Positions 46,282 through 59,146 are shown, counted from the stretch's first letter. The stretch: 64,000 nucleotides of DNA from Megascapheus bottae (GCA_024803745.1 JANJXV010000014.1:4109001-4173000); one strand, 5' to 3'. Notes: generated by a model not told the origin, from the sequence alone. Numbers and translations: made by a program.

Positions 46282-49200
46282 ATGGTAGGAACTAATAAAT
46301 ATCTCTCAATCCTAACTCTCAATATTAATGGACTTAACTCTCCAATTAAACGGCACAGTCTATCTAGTTGGATCAAAAAGCAAGATTCATCGTTCTGCTG
46401 TCTTCAAGAGACTCATCTTACCCAAAAAAACAAACATCTTTTGAAAGTGAGAGGCTTGAATAAACTCTATCAAGCTAACCGTCCCCATAAACAGGCTTCA
46501 GTTGCCATCCTCATATCAGATAAAATAGACTTCAAACAAAAATTAGTATGAAAAGACAAAGAAAGTTACTACATACTACTAAAGGGATCTTTCCTCCAGG
46601 AAGACAGAACGATCCTAAATATCTACACATCCAATCCCGGAGCTCTGAACTTCATCGAGCAAACTTTACTTACACTGAAACCATACATAGATTGAAACAC
46701 AGTGATTGTTCATGACTTTAACACACCACTTTCACCTATGGACAGATCAACAAGGCAAAAACTCAACAGAGAAACCTTAGAACTGAACAACTATATAGAC
46801 CAACTAGATCTAACAGACATCTACAGAATATTCCACCCAGCAACAACAGAATATATGTTTTTCTCAGCAGCACATGGAACATTTTCCAAAATAGACCATA
46901 TCTTAGGCCATAAAACAAACCTGGACAGATTCAGAAACACTGAAATTATTTCCTGCATGCTTTCAGACCACAAAGGCATCAAATTGGAACTGAACACACA
47001 TTTCCACCAACGAAAACCCTGTAACTCATGGAAACTGAACAACACATTGTTGAATCACCAATGGGTCATCGAAGAGATCAGAACAGAAATCCAACAGTTC
47101 TTGAAATTTAACAATAAGGAGCACACAAAATACCAACTCCTTTGGGACACAGCAAAGACAGTCCTCAGAGGAAAATTTATAGCACTGAGTGCCTACAACA
47201 ACAAGTTGGAAAAATCAAAAACCAACAAGTTAATGTCTCACCTTAAGCTCCTAGAAAAAGAGCAACAAACCAACCCTAATCCCAGTAGAAGGAAACAAAT
47301 TATTAAAATCAAAGCAGAATTAAATGATTTGGAATCCAAAAGAGCTATAGAAAGAATCAATAAAACAAGGAGTTGGTTCTTTGAAAGAATTAACAAAATT
47401 GACAAACCCTTAGCAAATCTTACCAAAAAAAGAAGAAAGCATACCGAAATACACAAAATCGCAGACGAAAATGGTAAAATCATGACAGAAATGACCAAGA
47501 TCCAGAATATCATGAGGGAAAACTTCTCAAATTTTTACGTCAACAAATTTGAGAATCTAGAAGATATGGACAAATTCCTAGCCAATATTAATGTACCCAC
47601 ACTGAACCAAGAAGAACTAACCCAACTAAATAGGCCTATTTCAAGCTCTGAAATAGAAATTGCAATAAGAGAACTTCCACCTAAGAAAAGCTCAAGGCCA
47701 GATGGATTAACAGCTGAATTCTATAAGGTCTACAAAGCAGAGCTCACACCAATACTCCTCAAACTCTTCAACGAAATTGAAAATGAAGGTTCTTTACCAA
47801 ACTCATTCCATGAAGCCAGTATAACCCTGATCCCCAAACCAGACAGAGATTCATAAAAGAAAGAGAACTATAGACCTATATCTTTGATGAACATCGATGC
47901 AAAACTTCTCAACAAAATACTGGCCAACCATCTACAACAACTTATCAAAAAAATTATACACTATGATAAAACAGAATTCATCTCAGGTAGGCAAAGCTGG
48001 TTCAACATACGCAAATCAATTAATATAATTCAACACATCAACCGGAGCAAGGACAAAAATCACATGATTGTCTCAATGGACGTGGAAAAGGCATTTGACA
48101 AGATCCAACACTGCTTTATGTTAAAAGCTCTGGAGAAACTAGGAATCCATGGAACATTCCTCAATATAATAAAGGCTGTGTATGACAAACCCACAGCTAG
48201 TATTATACTTAACGGCGAAAAGGTAAAGCCATTCCCTCTAAAATCAGGAACGAGACAAGGATGCCCACTCTCTCCACTCCTCTTTAACATAGCATTAGAA
48301 TTCCTAGCCAGTGCAATAAGGCAAGAAGCAAGCATAAAGGGGATCCAAGTAGGGAAAGAGGAAGTAAAACTATCCCTCTTTGCAGATGACATGATTATGT
48401 ATTTAAAGAATCCTATAGACTCTACTCCCAAGCTCCTTGAGCTGATTCAAAACTTTCGAAGGGTAGCAGGCTATAAAATTAACCCTCAACCAATACGGGG
48501 AGTGGGGTGGTGGGTGGGGGCAAGGTAATGAGTACCAAGACATGTGAAAGGGTATCAATGTATGTGAATTAATGCACCTTCTATCTGGCAAGTATCATGT
48601 AACCCTTTTATTAATTACAATAAAAATATATTTAAAAAATCAAAAATAATTAACCCTCAAAAATCAACTGCCTTCCCCACGCCAACAGTGAGAGGAATAA
48701 GGCAATAATCAGGAAAGCAACTCCTTTTGCAATAGCCTCAAAGAAAATAAAGTACCTAGGAATTAGCTTAACTAAGAATGTAAAGGACCTTTTTGATGAA
48801 AACTTTAAAACCCTAAAAAAGGAAACTAAAGCAGAACTAAGGAAATGGAAAAACCTCCCATGCTCCTGGATTGGAAGATTCAATATCATGAAAATGACAA
48901 TCTTGCCAAGGGCTATGTACAAATTCAACGCAATACCCATCAATATCCCAATGTCATTCTTTAAAGAAATAGAAGAGGCAATCCAAAATTTCATATGGAA
49001 TAATAAAAGACCCCGTATAGCAAAAACACTTCTTAGCAGAAAGAACAGCGCCGGAAGAATTTCAATTCCAAACTTTAGACTCTATTACAGAGCTATAATT
49101 ATCAAAACAGCTTGGTACTGGCACAAGAACAGGCCTGAAGACCAATGGAATAGAACTGAAGACCCAGATACTAAACCACAGACCTATGGCCACCTAATCT

Positions 49201-49696
49201 TTGACAAGGGAGCCAAAAAAATAGAATGGAAGAAAGATAGCCTCTTCAACAAGTGGTGCTGGCAGAACTGGTTAAGCACCTGCAGAAAACTAAAGTTGGA
49301 TCTTTCTTTGTCACCCTGCACTAGAATTAACTCCAAATGGATCAAAGATCTGGATGTAAAAGCTGACACACTGAAAACTTTACAAGAAGGAATAGGAGAT
49401 ACACTAGGCCTCCTTGGCACAGGTTGAAACTTTCTTAATAAGGACCAAGAATCACAGCAAATAAGAGAAAGGCTGGATAAGTGGGACTGCATTAAACTGC
49501 AGAGCATTTGTATGGCAAAGGACATAGCTAGTAAACTAATTAGGAAGCCTACAGAGTGGGAGAAGATCTTCACCAACCAAACAACAGACAAAGGCGTCAT
49601 GTCTAAAATATATCAACAGCACAAAAAATTGAATCACTCCAAAACTAATCTCCAAAGTAACAACCATCCCATTAAAATATGGGCCAAAGACTTTAA
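46282..49696 (+). pseudogene. L1 ORF2 (endonuclease-reverse transcriptase), broken and 3'-truncated
   Basis: The N-terminal endonuclease shows SILTLNINGLNS, CLQETHL, DFNTPLSPMDRS and the SDHKG motif. The reverse transcriptase shows [39 protein letters not shown] and the catalytic FADDM (near 48385). Stop codons fall at 46549 (TGA), 46693 (TGA), 47854 (TAA) and 49425 (TGA). A 158-base L1 insertion breaks the frame at 48490. The cysteine-rich C-terminus is missing. Not functional. Confidence 0.93.
48490..48647 (+). mobile_element. Very short L1 inserted in L1 ORF2
   Basis: Only the last 150 or so bases of an L1 3' UTR with its A-rich tail, in sense orientation. AATTAACCCTCAA flanks it at 48477-48489 and 48648-48660. 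Removing it restores contiguous ORF2 sequence. Confidence 0.92.
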
Positions 49697-49722
49697 CCAC
49701 TAGGCCAAACTCCTGGCCCTGT
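49691..49722 (-). mobile_element. ID SINE end fused to the broken L1
   Basis: TTAACCACTAGGCCAAACTC CTGGCCC is the right-hand end of an antisense ID dimer; its other 160 bases are absent. It joins the L1 at ACTTTAA, a string present in both parents. Confidence 0.85.
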
Positions 49723-49734
49723 TTTACACTTTTT

Positions 49735-49970
49735 TGTGTGTGTGTGGGTCATGGGACTAGAACTTGGCCTTGGGACTGTCTCTGAGCTCTTCAACTCAAG
49801 GCTATCACCCTACCCTTGAGCCAAACCCCACTTCCCATTTTCTAGAGGTTAATTGGAAATAAGAGTCTCAGGTCCTTTTGTGTCTGTAGCTGGCTTTGAA
49901 CCTTGATCCTCAGATCTCAGCCTCCTGAGTAGCTAGGCTTACAGGTGTGATTCACCGGCACCTGGCTAAG
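49735..49970 (-). mobile_element. B1-ID composite SINE, antisense
   Basis: Reads in reverse through an ID-like half (GAGCTCTTCAACTCAAGGCT) and a B1 half (CAGCCTCCTGAGTAGCTAGG). A short GT run (49733-49746) stands at the tail end. Confidence 0.85.
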
Positions 49971-49997
49971 ATGTTTTATTCTTAGAAATAATAAATG

Positions 49998-50150
49998 CAG
50001 GGGTCAGGAGCATAGCCTAGTGGTAGAGTGCTCGGCTAGCATGCATAAAGCCCTTGGTTTGATTCCTTGGTACCATATACATAGAAAAAGCTGGAAGTGG
50101 CACTGTGACTCAAGTGGAAGAGTGCTAGCCTTAAGTAAAAAAGAAAAGAA
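49998..50150 (+). mobile_element. ID-dimer SINE, 3'-shortened
   Basis: The first ID unit is complete (TAGCCTAGTGGTAGAGTGCT), but the second ends early after GTGCTAGCCTTAAG and runs into an A-rich tail. Confidence 0.85.
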
Positions 50151-51384
50151 ATATTAAATCAAAATTGCTCTCTTTCTTATGAGCTGGCTTAGACTAAATG
50201 CCTTATATGATTCTGAAATAGTTTATATCCAATCATTCATCAATTTTCTGTTCTATTTAAGTAGAATATGTTTTACTATTCAACAAGCTCTAGTATTTCA
50301 CCTGAATCTAAATGAGAACTATCTCCTAAGTCCTGTTAGCCATTGCTTTCCAGATAAGAGAACTGCTTAGTACTATTTTTGCTCAAATTGGCACTCATAA
50401 GAAACATTAATTATCTGGTAAGCAGTGACTTTTGATGTCTTGATAAGCTGTGATTATATAGTTTGTGCAGACCTCTAAATCTTCCTACTTTCAGTACATT
50501 CCCTCATCAATGTCTTATTATTTATGTAGAGTAAACTCAAGTAGGACTTACTTCAATTCACAGAGATGGTTGAGTTCATTTCAGATCATTAGCATCGGCA
50601 ATGAATCTGAAGCTTCTTTGTGATTCAAGATTTGAGAATTTTGTTTACTGTTTAAATTGTGATAACTATTATTTATTCTTGCTCAGCAAAGAATATTTAT
50701 TTTTATGTAGCCCAATAAGTTGTGGATCATTATTCTCATTTTCTTAAAGAGATAATGACATTCAGACTTCCAGATATAAAATCATTTTTCTAGGTTCATA
50801 CAGTTCTTCAGAGTAAATCCAGAAATCACAGAGTTTCAGAGACTATTCTCTTAAATTATATTAGATTATTTTAACCATCCCTTCTCTTGACCCTTTGTTA
50901 GTTGTCTCATGCCACTCTTTACATTTCCTCTAGCTAAAAAGAAAGATATGGAAAAGAAAGGAGAATTCTATTCATTGCAAAGAAATACTTTCATAATATC
51001 AAGCAATTATTCCAGGTTTTATATTTGGTATATTTCAACTAAATAATTATCACTTTTTCAAACTAGTGAAATCTAATCAAAATATTCACTTATTCATGTC
51101 CCTTCATTTCATTAGAACACAAGGAATTTTAGACTTGTAGTTATCCTTTATAAATACCAGGATCAGGACATAGAAAACTTTATCTTCACTGATAGACATT
51201 CAAAAGTAAAATATCAGAGAAAGACACGTGTACAGAATTATTTGTAGAGCCTTCTCACCTATTTTATACTATAATTGGCCCATTTCCATACTCAAATTGT
51301 TTACCATACTCACCAAGGTTTCTCATTATATTTTTAAAAAACAGTGTTAGGAATGGAAAATTTATTTTTGTTTCTATACCCTTT
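50151..51384. other. Intergenic, nothing recognised
   Basis: AT-rich DNA with no recognised gene or repeat. Confidence 0.4.
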
Positions 51385-51389
51385 CTCTT

Positions 51390-51640
51390 ATATGTAAGTT
51401 TATCAGATTTGGGAAGTGAGAGGAGAAGCACAGAAATGGTGAGAAAAGGGTGAACGAATTGAGCAGTGACACTCACTAGACACTGCTGGAAATAAACTAG
51501 ACAACTTGGGAAAGAGAGTTTGGGAGGGAAATATTGGGAGAAAATGAGAGAGTGACACTGTTCAAAAAGAAATGTACTCATTACCTGAGTTGGTAACTGT
51601 AACCCCTCTCTACATCTCTTTTACAATAAAACAAGAAATG
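51390..51640 (+). mobile_element. Dispersed repeat 'X', best-preserved copy
   Basis: The order GAGCAGTGACACTCACTAGA, ACAACTTGGG, GGGAGAAAATGAGAGAGTGA, CACTGTTCAAAAAGAAATGT, TAACTGTAACCCCTCTCTAC, ends in TTTACAATAAAACAAG. It has its own AATAAA and no coding potential. The layout suggests a retroposed 3' module, but I cannot name the family. Confidence 0.6.
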
Positions 51641-52056
51641 GAAAATTTGTGCCTCTAGTAGCAACAGAAGAAGGATGATTTGTTTGATTCTACATAAAAG
51701 TTACTGAGAACTAAGGATACAATTCAGTAGCAGAGCACTTACTTAGAATGAACATGTCACTATTTTTATTCCAACTCTGTAAGAAAAACCACAAATTTCA
51801 TTTAGCAATGTGTGTATTTTAAGTAATAAGTATATGTATGTGACATTTTTTAAAGGAAGGCCAAGAAAAAAAAAATAATTCTAGTGATGTTCGACTGGAG
51901 ACTAAGGCAACCTAGTCTATATCTTTTGAAGTGGGTTTCTGTGCAGTCAAAGAATAACTATATCATGTAAATGTGTGGGGAAAAGTTACTCATAAATAAT
52001 AAATTGACATAGTAAAAGAACTATGGAATCATTGTTCTATTTAAAATATAAATTGA

Positions 52057-52242
52057 GGGGCCAGGAGTTTGGCCTAGTGGTAGAGTGCTTGCCTAGCATG
52101 CACGAAGGCCTGGGTTCAATTCCTCGGTACCACATACATAGAAAATAGCCAATAGTGGTGCTGTGGTTCATGTGGTAGAGTTCTAGCTTTGAGAAAGTAC
52201 AAGCTCAGGCCCTGAGCTTAAGGCCCAGGACTGGAAAAAAGA
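52057..52242 (+). mobile_element. ID-dimer SINE with target duplication
   Basis: The first ID unit is complete and well preserved; the second has a small deletion. It is flanked by ATATAAATTGA at 52046-52056 and 52243-52253. Confidence 0.93.
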
Positions 52243-52441
52243 TATAAATTGAATGCAACAAATTTTGAGATAAAATAGAGCTCCTTGACTTTATAACTAC
52301 TAAACATGTTAGTTATTACTAAGCATCATTGCCTCTGCTTATAAACAGATAGCTTTGACATACAATATTACATATAATTTCATGATGGCACATTTGACTT
52401 GAGAAACATAGTACCTGACACTTTTTAATTAGCCAATTCAA

Positions 52442-52619
52442 GGCGGGAGTGTGGCCTAGTGGTAGAGGGCTTGCATGCCATGTACAAAGCCCTGGGTTTG
52501 ATATTTTGGCACCACATACACAGAAAAAGCCAGAAATGGTGCTGTAGCTCCAATTGTGGAGCCCAAGAACAGTCAGTGCCCAGGCCCTGAGTTCAAATGC
52601 CAGGAGTGGCAAAAAACAA
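52442..52619 (+). mobile_element. ID-dimer SINE with target duplication
   Basis: A diverged dimer flanked by AATTAGCCAATTCAA (52427-52441) and AATTAGCCAGTTCAA (52620-52634). The right-hand copy then repeats twice more as a short tandem (AGCCAGTTGAGATG, AGCCAGCTCAAA) to about 52662. Confidence 0.9.
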
Positions 52620-52664
52620 AATTAGCCAGTTCAAATGAGCCAGTTGAGATGAGCCAGCTCAAAA

Positions 52665-55600
52665 AGATAGAGACATGAGAAAACAAATAAATGAACAAAC
52701 TTTAACACCTTTCAAGCTATATCCAAAGAATAGTTACTCTTGCATAAGAGCTTTGTAAGGCTACAGAAGTTTAGGGTAGAAACAAGAAAATCCAGAATTC
52801 TATCCCTAGGCTTGGACTCTCCATGATAAAACACAATTAATAAACCTGTAAGTGTGAGAGATGTCAGGGGCTTCTTCTTTTAGTATGGCAACTTAATTCA
52901 AAAGTTTTCATCCTTGTTTTATGAGAGTGACTCAGTTGGTAAATACATGGCCATTTGTAAGATTTTAAAATTAAAGGAAGGTAGTGAATATCTTTTTAAA
53001 ATTTTGGCTCCAATGTGGGAAAGAGTTAGTGAAGTGGACTGCTCAAAACATCACACTTTTTGATAATGAATCACCAATCATTTGTCTGCATTAAAATTTG
53101 ATTTTTAAGGAGAAAAAGAATTTTTAAACTGCAATTATACCTAACAGAAGTTAAAAAGGTCAAAAAGTTATGTCTCTTCAACTTAATGAGATTTCTTACC
53201 AAACCAATATAGCATTGAGAAGGTTTTTTTTTTCTCCTCAAAAGACTACTCACATAAACCTCTATCACCTGCTCAAAATTATCAGTACGTTATATATGCT
53301 CCTCACATAAGAAAGCTCTTAAACATCAGAGTTAAACAGAAAAGGCTTAAAGATTACTTAGGAAGAGAAATTGGGAATTGATGAAAGTCTCTGAAAACTG
53401 AGAACTGGAAATACTACAAACTATTTGCATTTCAATGGATCTGTATTTAGTGATGAATAACCACTATATCATTCATTTCTTCATCTCATCTAGTCAATGA
53501 GTGGACCCTGAAACATAGCTTTAATGCAAGCAGAAAATTTCATAGTCCTTCTGACAATTCCTTTTCTTTTTTATAGTTCTATCATTGTTTATAATATGTT
53601 GTAACATATTATTTTACTTACTGAAATTGTGAAACACTCTTGTGTAATAAATATGTTAAAAATTTGCTATCATTTCCAAGCAAAGATTGAAAGTGGGGTA
53701 ACCATTAGCCCTCTGAAAAGTTATTGTAAATATTGGTTTAAACAAACAGGGATTATAGTTTATCCAACTCTTAAACAGAATCCACATATACAGAGTTTTG
53801 ATACTTTTATTATTCTACCTCTATTATTCCATTCTAAGGTCACATTAGGTAATTAGTTCTGACATTCAGATTTATTCTGTAGTATTCAGAATAAGTAAAG
53901 GCCTCTGCTGTGAAAATCAGGTCCCAAAGTTTGATGGTCTAAATCAATGTGTGTCCTTCCTTTCATCACCATTAGTAGTTGGAATGTCTCAGAAACAAAG
54001 CTCCTACCAACTTATAACATTGTTATGTCAAAAGTGTGGCCGCCAGGGTCTTCTCAGCACTATGTTCAGGATAAGGACAGAGGAAGCATGGGAACACTAT
54101 TTTAGATGACAACCTCTAAAGAGCTATGCAACATTTTATTGCCATGAAAATCCTTGATTCTGATTACTGAACTGGAATAAGGACAGGTTGCCAAGGCAGA
54201 TGATTGGAACAGGTAGAACACATAAAGATATTAAAAAAAAAACCTGTCAGTCATTGTCTGTCTCATTTTCTTTTCTTCCTTTCTCTACTTTAGAAGCCAT
54301 CCATCCTGGAATTTCCAGTACTCTTCTCAGACTAACTTGGGAAGTTAGAGTTGGAAGTCCTGAGATATTTTTAAGCACATTCCTAAATAGTTTGATTTCT
54401 GCTGCATGAAGAAGTTAAGTAACATTAGTGTAGCAAGCACAATAATAGGAAAAAATATGCCCAGAATTTAACTGTTAATAGAAAGCAATGCTTCTGTATG
54501 AAAACACTGACATAACATGCACAGTTCCAATTGCTCTTACTTCTTTGTATGTTGAAACAAACTTGCAAAAACTGTGCTGGCCATACTGTTGAGAATCTAG
54601 TGAGCCAATGGATTATTTCTCCAAGAATGGATAAATTAAAATTAAATTAGAAATGAAAATTAACAATTGAGAGCATTTCAAAAATAAAATGTCAACTTAT
54701 CAATTCCTTTTGGAGACTCCCGTGATAAGTATTGTTGTGAATGGAGAAAGTCATTTTCTTTTCAAACTTTGCCATTCAGTAAGAAGACAAAGATATCTCA
54801 AATTACAGATCTGAACTCACTGAGAATCAATGCTTTTCCTGCTGGCAACTTTGCAGCTTTCATAATTGATGTGACAGTTTCATTTCCCCATGCCACACAT
54901 AATCAACGCATTACTCCATCACTCAAACAAATCCAGAAGAACAGTACATTTGGTTTTATTTTTAAGTAGATATTAACATTTTCCAAATACTGTATAGTGG
55001 CAATTATAGGGTATAGATTAAAGGTTTTGATAGCATCCTTCTTTGGACAGTACGAAACTAAGAAAAATTGCGAGTGTGATTTCATCAACATACCTAATAA
55101 TTGCTTCAACAGGAAAATTGACACCTTAATATTTTTATCTAGAGTCTTTAGAAGAAAAAAATGAGACTCTTTAGTACAGGATCAGTAGATATGAATAAAG
55201 GTAGGCATTCATACTTCAACTATCTATATATAATTTTATGCTTACAGAATAAAATAGAAAAAATTTAACCCAGCATCAGGACCTTTCCACATCTTGTCCT
55301 ACATTACTTCATTCTTTTTTATTATCCTTTCTCACTCACCTATAGAACTTTAATTTAAACCCTGCTTAATTCAGTCTTAAGGGATGCTCAGTGGTCTCTC
55401 ACACTTGTTCATCTTTGTACAAGACCTATTCTCTCCATTCAGAATGTCAGACCAGTCAGAATGAGGTAGGTAATGGGGTAGTAACTAATAGCTGCATTGC
55501 CAGCATCTTGCAAGAATCAACAACACCTTTGAGGTTAATCTCATCACAGCCTCTCTTGCATTGAGGTAGAAAGTTTAGCTCTCTGTGCATCTGTGATTGC

Positions 55601-55680
55601 TACAGAAGTGAGGAAAGTTATGACTAGTTAGATACTGACTTTTCAAATTTTTATGTGACAGCAACACTCATCTCTTCAAT
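52665..55680. other. Intergenic, nothing recognised
   Basis: Three kilobases of AT-rich DNA without an evident SINE, LINE or exon. Confidence 0.4.
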
Positions 55681-55684
55681 TTAT

Positions 55685-55873
55685 TTTTGCTAGTCCTGTT
55701 GCTTGAACTCATTGAACCCAGGGCCTGGGCACTGTTCTTGAATTTTCTCAAGGATATCACTCTATCACAGCACCACTTCTGGCTTTTTCTGTGTATGTGG
55801 TACTGAGGAATCAAACCCAGGGCTTTGTGCATGCTAGGCAAGCACTCATTCACTAGGCCACACTCCCAGTCCT
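55685..55873 (-). mobile_element. ID-dimer SINE, antisense
   Basis: Reverse ID dimer from GCTAGTCCTGTTGCTTGAAC to CACTCCCAGTC, with a short extra stretch (CATTGAACCC) in the right unit. The flanks TTCAATTTAT and CTCAACTTAT look like a decayed target duplication. Confidence 0.85.
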
Positions 55874-55889
55874 CAACTTATATTTTAAT

Positions 55890-57499
55890 AGCCAAATGTA
55901 AAATACATACCCTCCTAAATCGGAAGGGGATTGGTACTGCAACCTTCCTTGGAAAGAAGAAATATAGATGCTTTTGTTGAAGTGCTAGTGATGACCACAA
56001 CAAACTCCAGTAGTAACATGAAATTTCACTCATTTTTAAGACCCGAACCAAATGTCACCTCCTCTGAGAAGTTTTCTATGACCTAGCAAGACTATTAACT
56101 TCTGTGTCATATTTACCCTACAAATATTTTGTGAACACTTTCTTAGAATACTCAATATATATTATTTTAAACAATTACCATTGAAATTTCTGTTTGTGAT
56201 ATAAAATTATTGTGCATAGTAACCCTACTGGACAATAGCACAATACAAATTAGTACCCACTGATCAACCTTTCTTTATTCCACTATTCTCTTCTCATATT
56301 TTTTAATGGTAAGTCTGGTGTAATTGCAACACTTTTTAGGTTCTTCTAAATGCTCCTTGTTAGAGGCCCATTTATCCATTTTCTCAATATAATTTTATAG
56401 AAAACATAGACTATACCTATTTGCATCATTGAAACCTTACTTGAAATAATACTTGACTATAGTAAATTTCTACTGTATTATCAATAAATGATCTTTGTTT
56501 TTACAAATATGTTGTAATGCTAGTGTAGGCTAAGTTATGTTACAATAGCAAAACAATTCTAAAATATTAGATGAATCCAGCAAAAATTATGACTTGTTAA
56601 TTACATATTCAGTCAGGTAAATATGAAGGGCTTTTTTCCATCCACTTAAGAGCCTAGGTTCATCTATATCCTAAAATTTAATAGTTAAACTATTTGTAAT
56701 TGAAGACCTGTTCAGTCTGTTAGAGAAGTAAGAAACTAGAGAATCGTGGGTAGCTTTATAATTCTTTGGTTTGCAAATTACTCATCTCACTCCCATCACA
56801 TTTTAATTCTCTGGACCAGGGTAATTGCACACCGCTATCACTGTGGGAGCTGAGACATGTAGAGAAATAAATGTAATATTTGGCATTCATTATTATATCT
56901 GTCATATGCTTAAAGCAAGCTAATGTTCTCATAATAGAAAATGAAATGTTTCAGTATGGAAAATATAATGTTGACAAGTAATATAATCACATTTGCCCAA
57001 ACACTTTTCAAGTGAGATGCCTGAATTCAATAGCTGCTGTATAGTACCTCTCAACCAGAAAAGGAGAATCCTCAAACTGCTGTGTTTGGGAAACAATTCT
57101 TTTATAATAAAATGATTTTTCAAGTCAATGTGAATCTTTCTGATGAATCTCTAACAACTTCCTGTAAAAATCAATAATATCCATAACAATGAAAAATATT
57201 CAACGCTAGTAGATAAGAATAATATTTTGCTACATGTTAGGGACAAAGGAAATCCTTAATACTATGCCAACAAGTTTAGACCAACAAGCACAATGTTAGT
57301 TTTGCCATCTTACTGTGTGTCAGCACCAGTTCTTAAAGGAAATAGTTTCTCCTTCTTGATCTCGATTGACATCTTAGATGCTGAAGTTGATGTTAAATAA
57401 GAAGACTGGGAAACTTTAAATTATTACGTAGGTGTCATTTTGATGAGATGACCATAATTATATATCATTATTAGTTTCTACAATCACCTGTGAGAATTT
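55890..57499. other. Intergenic, nothing recognised
   Basis: AT-rich DNA with no recognised gene or repeat. Confidence 0.4.
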
Positions 57500-57693
57500 C
57501 TTTTTTTTTTGTCTGTCCTGGGGCTTGAACTTGGGGCCTGGGCACTGTCCTTGGGCTTTCTCAAGACTAGCTCTCTGCCACTTGAGTGACAGCACCATTT
57601 TCAGCTTTTTCTGTGTATATGGTACCAGGGAATCAAACCCAGGGCTTCATGCATGATAGGCAAGCACTCTACCACTAGGCCAAAGTCCCTGCC
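57500..57693 (-). mobile_element. ID-dimer SINE, antisense
   Basis: Poly(T), then TGTCCTGGGGCTTGAACTTG through to CCAAAGTCCCTGCCC. A short CACA-rich run follows (57694-57725). Confidence 0.9.
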
Positions 57694-58129
57694 CACACAT
57701 ACACAAACACGCACACAGAAACACACTTCTGCTGGCTCTCTATCTGGAAAACTCCTAATATAAATGAATAATGGACAATAAGTTCAAATTTAATTAACAA
57801 AAGTGATGTGATTCAGTCATTGACATAATTTAGTACTTGACCAAATTTAAAAAGAATGCTTTGTTTTCCCCTTTGCTCTATATCTGGATAAGCTTATAAG
57901 AAAGCCTATATACTCCATTTTTTCATAGTAAGGGAAAATCTAAGCCATGTAAGCAATCTTTCTTCTGCAGAACAACCTTTACTTCAGTATCACTTTTCAG
58001 TCATCATAAAAATCTCTCAGAGAGCTCTTTCCTGTAGAAGCTCAACCATTTTTTTTACTAGCTTGGAATATTTGCTCTATTCTCAGAGAACCTATTTTTT
58101 TAAATTAGTTCTTATATTAAAAGCCAATT

Positions 58130-58354
58130 TGGATGGGGTCAGGAGTTTGGCCTAGTGGTAGAGTGCTTGCTTAGCATGCAAGAAGACCTGGGTTCAATTC
58201 CTCAGTACCGTATACATAGAAAAAAGCCAGAAGTGGTGCTAAAGCTCAAGTGGTAGAGCTCTAGCCTTGAGAAAGTCCAAGGACAGTGCTCAGGCCCTGA
58301 GCTCAAACCCAGGACTGGCAAAAAATAAATAATTAAAATAAAAAATACATTAAA
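58130..58354 (+). mobile_element. ID-dimer SINE with target duplication
   Basis: A nearly consensus dimer with an AAAT-rich tail (58319-58350). AAAAGCCAATT flanks it at 58119-58129 and 58355-58365. Confidence 0.95.
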
Positions 58355-58524
58355 AAAAGCCAATTCAGTAGGTAGCTTAGCATGCCTGTATCAGAGTTTT
58401 TTCCTTACCAAATGGAAAACATAAATATACAGGACTTAGAAAATTCTTATCTCTCTTGTTCTTTTTTTCATATTTTTCTTTTCTTCTTTCCAGTTCCATT
58501 CCTTTTCTTTTCTTTCTCTCTCTT

Positions 58525-58768
58525 TTGTTCCCTGCTTGGGGCTTGAATTCAGGGTCTGACTGCTGTCCCTTGAGCATTTTTTCTCAAGGCTAACTAATTT
58601 TAGCATCTGAGCCATAGCTTCACTTCTGGCTTTGTGGGGGACAGGGGTTAATTGGAGATAAAAGCCTCTTGGAGTTTCCTATCTGGGCTAGCTTTTAACC
58701 AAGATCCTTATATCTCATACTCCTGAGTAGCTGGAATTGCAAGTGTGAGCCATCAGCTACTGGCCTTG
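58525..58768 (-). mobile_element. B1-ID composite SINE, antisense
   Basis: An ID-like half (GGGGCTTGAATTCAGGGTCT) and then the B1 half (CTCCTGAGTAGCTGGAATTG), in reverse. A pyrimidine-rich CTTTT tract precedes it, in place of its tail. Confidence 0.8.
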
Positions 58769-59146
58769 CTCTGTTGCTTGAAATTTCCATTAGAAGTAGC
58801 CTGGGAAGCAAAGTTTTCTCTTTTGTACTTGAAATAGTACTATGCCCTCCAAATCAAAACTCATATGTTCTGTGTCATTTGATGAGACCTTGTTATTTTC
58901 ACTCACTCAAAGATATGTGGTGTAATAGGATAGCATATATTGGTAATTCTGAGTGCAGAGTGGGCTATGTTTGGGTGTATATAGTCTGGCCTCCCTGAAT
59001 AACATTGTCGGGTTATTTGAGCAGATCTTTATTATTTCATTACCTCATTGCTTTTAATTGCCTTTATATTTCAATAAGCTTTGTCTCATTTATCTTTTTA
59101 AATATCTAATTTCAGTTCAGTTTTATCAATTAAAGGAAATTATAGG

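Larger units (their letters stand above)
40985..49696 (+). mobile_element. Nearly full-length L1, disrupted by three insertions
   Basis: One sense L1: 5' UTR (40985-43147), ORF1 (from 43148), ORF2 (from 46282). A SINE (42577-42779), a twin-primed L1 (about 44160-46087) and a short L1 (48490-48647) interrupt it. ORF2 stops short of its end at 49696, where the sequence switches to a SINE, so the last part of ORF2, the 3' UTR and the tail are absent. Several nonsense codons and at least one frameshift make it inactive. Confidence 0.93.

Noticed and set aside
46702..47856. 384-codon frame as an intact reverse transcriptase gene
   Set aside because: It is the middle of L1 ORF2, bounded by nonsense codons on both sides; the enzyme core is split.
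51707..51800. Old ID-like monomer
   Set aside because: AATTCAGTAGCAGAGCACTT resembles an A-box region, but the B-box part and tail are not recognisable.
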